A DNA stretch of 44,855 nucleotides from Desulfobacter postgatei (GTDB lineage: Bacteria > Desulfobacterota > Desulfobacteria > Desulfobacterales > Desulfobacteraceae): NCBI GenBank assembly GCA_002747145.1, contig PDTI01000035.1, positions 1 to 44,855 on the forward strand, written 5' to 3'. Below are positions 43,097 through 44,855 of this stretch, piece after piece. Below the pieces are notes generated by a model. It worked only from the letters and a program-made list of their open reading frames with translations, made no database searches and was not told the DNA's origin. Positions within the stretch are counted from its first letter, which is position 1; the number at the start of each line of letters is the position of its first letter. The translations under genes were made by a program, and so were the position numbers.

Positions 43097-44434
43097 TTAG
43101 TTTTTTAATTTTGAAAAATCAATTATTCTGTCCGCCATAAAATGCAAATTTTCGTCTTTCATGCCAGGATATACCCCCAACCAGATAGCGTTTTCAGTTA
43201 TTAGGTCTGTTTTTTTCAGTGTGCCTGAAATTCGATAATCAACGCCATCCTTCAAGGGAATAAATAACGGGTGCCTGACTATATTGCCGCTGAAAAGATT
43301 TCTGGTCTGGATGTTTTCAGATTCCAGATATTGAGCCAATTCATTGCGGTTGAACCCGGACGACTTGTTAACTATCATTAGAAAACCAAACCAGCTTGGT
43401 TCAGCCCATATTTTGCTTTGTGGCAGTGTGATTAATTGTTTTACAGGTTGCAGTCTTTGCTTCAGAATATTAAAGTTATTTCGTCTTGCCCTGGTAAATT
43501 CATCAATTTTATCAAGTTGAATAAGGCCGATCGCCGCCTGAAGATCAGTGGCTTTAAGGTTGTAGCCAAAATGGCTGTAAACATATTTATGGTCATAACC
43601 AAAAGGCAGATCGCCGACTTGTTTCGTAAAACGTTTCCCGCAGGTGTTGTCGTGCCCGCTGGAACACCAGCAGTCACGCCCCCAATCCCTCATACTAAGC
43701 ATAATTTTTTTTAAAAGAGGGTTGGATGTATATACTGCGCCCCCTTCGCCCATTGTGATATGGTGGGGGGGATAAAAACTGCTTGTGCCAATATCTCCAA
43801 ATGTGCCGGTTAATTGCCCATCAACTCTTGAACCAAGGGCGTCACAATTATCTTCAATAAGCCAAAGGTTATGTTTTTTACAAAATGATTTGACCGTGTT
43901 AACATCAAAGGGATTGCCGAGCGTGTGGGCGACCATAACGGCTTTTGTTTTTGAAGACAGAGCATTGTTCAGCAAGGAAACATTAATGTTGCATGTGTCT
44001 GTTTCTATATCGACAAAAACAGGAACGGCACCATATTGCACAATAGGTGAAATTGTGGTGGGGAACGCGGCTGCAACAGTAATAACCTCATCCCCACGTT
44101 TCACCCGGCGATCTTCAAGTAAATAGGATGTCAAAGCCATAAACGCCAAAAGATTGGCAGATGAGCCGCTATTTACCAAAAGAACCCATTTGACACCAAG
44201 GTATGAAGCCATTTTCTGTTCGAATGCCTTAGAATAGCGACCATGCGTAAGCCAGAACTCAAGTGCGCTGTCAACCAAGTTTAATAGTTCACATTCATCA
44301 TAAACCCTGGCTGCATAGTGGATACGGCTGTTTCCTGGATCGAAAGGCGCTTGCTGGCGAGACTTATGAAATAATTGATAGTATTTTTTTACTTTTTCAC
44401 GAATTTCATTTTTTAGTTTTTTTGCTTCATTCAT
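43097..44434 (-). CDS. rfbH: CDP-4-keto-6-deoxyglucose 3-dehydratase (E1)
   Basis: 445 residues. An aminotransferase-fold (DegT/DnrJ) enzyme in which the usual PLP lysine is replaced by His in [17 protein letters not shown], the hallmark of E1/RfbH/AscC, which use PMP. The iron-sulfur cysteines are visible in [21 protein letters not shown]. It removes the 3-hydroxyl of CDP-4-keto-6-deoxyglucose to give 3,6-dideoxysugar precursors, with a reductase partner (E3/AscD) that is not in the window. It is the downstream partner of rfbF and rfbG at 27.4-29.3 kb, but on the opposite strand 14 kb away. Confidence 0.94.
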   Translation of the reverse strand: MNEAKKLKNEIREKVKKYYQLFHKSRQQAPFDPGNSRIHYAARVYDECELLNLVDSALEFWLTHGRYSKAFEQKMASYLGVKWVLLVNSGSSANLLAFMALTSYLLEDRRVKRGDEVITVAAAFPTTISPIVQYGAVPVFVDIETDTCNINVSLLNNALSSKTKAVMVAHTLGNPFDVNTVKSFCKKHNLWLIEDNCDALGSRVDGQLTGTFGDIGTSSFYPPHHITMGEGGAVYTSNPLLKKIMLSMRDWGRDCWCSSGHDNTCGKRFTKQVGDLPFGYDHKYVYSHFGYNLKATDLQAAIGLIQLDKIDEFTRARRNNFNILKQRLQPVKQLITLPQSKIWAEPSWFGFLMIVNKSSGFNRNELAQYLESENIQTRNLFSGNIVRHPLFIPLKDGVDYRISGTLKKTDLITENAIWLGVYPGMKDENLHFMADRIIDFSKLKN

Positions 44435-44484
44435 TTGTTACGCTTTAAGAATCTCCAATAACAGCCATGGGCTGATCTGGCCTA

Positions 44485-44855
44485 TCAACGCCTAACGAAA
44501 CCCACAACAAAAGTGGACATGGCTGTTAAATGATCCACTGGAATACTGAAAAATCGATGTACGGCATCGGCATGCAGATCCTAGTCAAGACCCGGTCTGC
44601 CCCGGCAGTTTTTAAAAGATCTGCTACCAGGCGGGCAGCAATGGAACTTCTTGGGGCATCTTTTTTATCCGATCGGACATATGAATAATAGGGCATGACA
44701 GCTGTAATTCGTTTGGCAGATGCGCTTCGCAAAGCATCCAAGTTGATCATCAGCTCCATAAGGTGGTCACTGACAGGCCTACTTAAAGACTGGACCACGA
44801 ATACATCCTTGTCCGGATTGGATCCACCGGAAAATATTTTTAAGTCGTCTGTTAT
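44485..44855 (-). pseudogene. prs: Broken ribose-phosphate pyrophosphokinase (prs) fragment
   Basis: The fragment runs off the right edge. It reads [10 protein letters not shown] and then directly DKDVFVVQS, so about 40 residues normally between these segments are missing. It continues as good Prs sequence ([34 protein letters not shown]). At 44579-44581 one base is lost (ACTAGG for a normal Thr-Met); the expected [20 protein letters not shown] continues in the next frame and ends at a stop at 44485. The whole C-terminal half of Prs is absent. Two lesions and the truncation mark it as a remnant. Confidence 0.75.

Noticed and set aside
1..44855. tRNA, rRNA, CRISPR, phage or toxin-antitoxin genes
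   Set aside because: I looked on both strands and saw none that could be supported.

Overview
The window looks like the chromosome of a motile, Gram-negative member of the Desulfobacterota, most likely Desulfobacteraceae. This rests on the flagellar gene style and sigma-54 control, the mix of HD-GYP, PilZ and CheX signalling genes, and the envelope genes (AsmA, DUF4197). It is an inference from gene content; there is no rRNA or other taxonomic marker.

Region 1 (1-3800): a leftward Lrp/AsnC regulator and lysA-like decarboxylase pair, then a rightward response regulator with an HD-GYP domain (c-di-GMP hydrolysis). Region 2 (4200-6570): a compact operon of PilZ, CheX, CheY and a sigma-54 activator without receiver, which links c-di-GMP and chemotaxis signalling to flagellar transcription. 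Region 3 (6700-18630): a sigma-54-type promoter, a secreted AMIN-like/TPR protein, an NtrC-type regulator, a second sigma-54-type promoter, and then flgB-flgC-fliE-fliF-fliG-fliH-fliI-fliJ-motE-like. Region 4 (18636-24000): leftward housekeeping and envelope genes (beta-CASP metallo-hydrolase, DUF4197, AsmA, thiol peroxidase).

Region 5 (24388 to the end) is visibly more AT-rich. It is a large surface-glycan or flagellin-glycan locus: a tandem glycosyltransferase, CDP-glucose chemistry (RfbF, RfbG and, from the far end, RfbH), an SDR with Arg in place of the catalytic Lys, a NeuB-like synthase lacking the SAF domain with a KdsC-like phosphatase, an acetolactate-synthase-like ThDP enzyme, two radical SAM proteins, GT2, pyruvyltransferase-like and methyltransferase proteins sharing a C-terminal Rossmann-like module, an FkbM methyltransferase and a GT61. 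At the right edge are a UDP-glucuronate decarboxylase gene with a shortened 3' end and a broken prs fragment.

Dispersed in the gene gaps are two families of palindromic repeats. One is a MITE with GAGC termini and 3-bp TNA target duplications (four complete copies and two ends). The other is a longer imperfect palindrome seen twice. The most interesting biology is the predicted unusual sugar pathway at 27.4-33.3 kb: two different carbon-carbon bond-forming enzymes (PEP-type NeuB-like and pyruvate-type ThDP) are coded next to CDP-deoxysugar enzymes, followed by a radical SAM/glycosyltransferase-like chimera.
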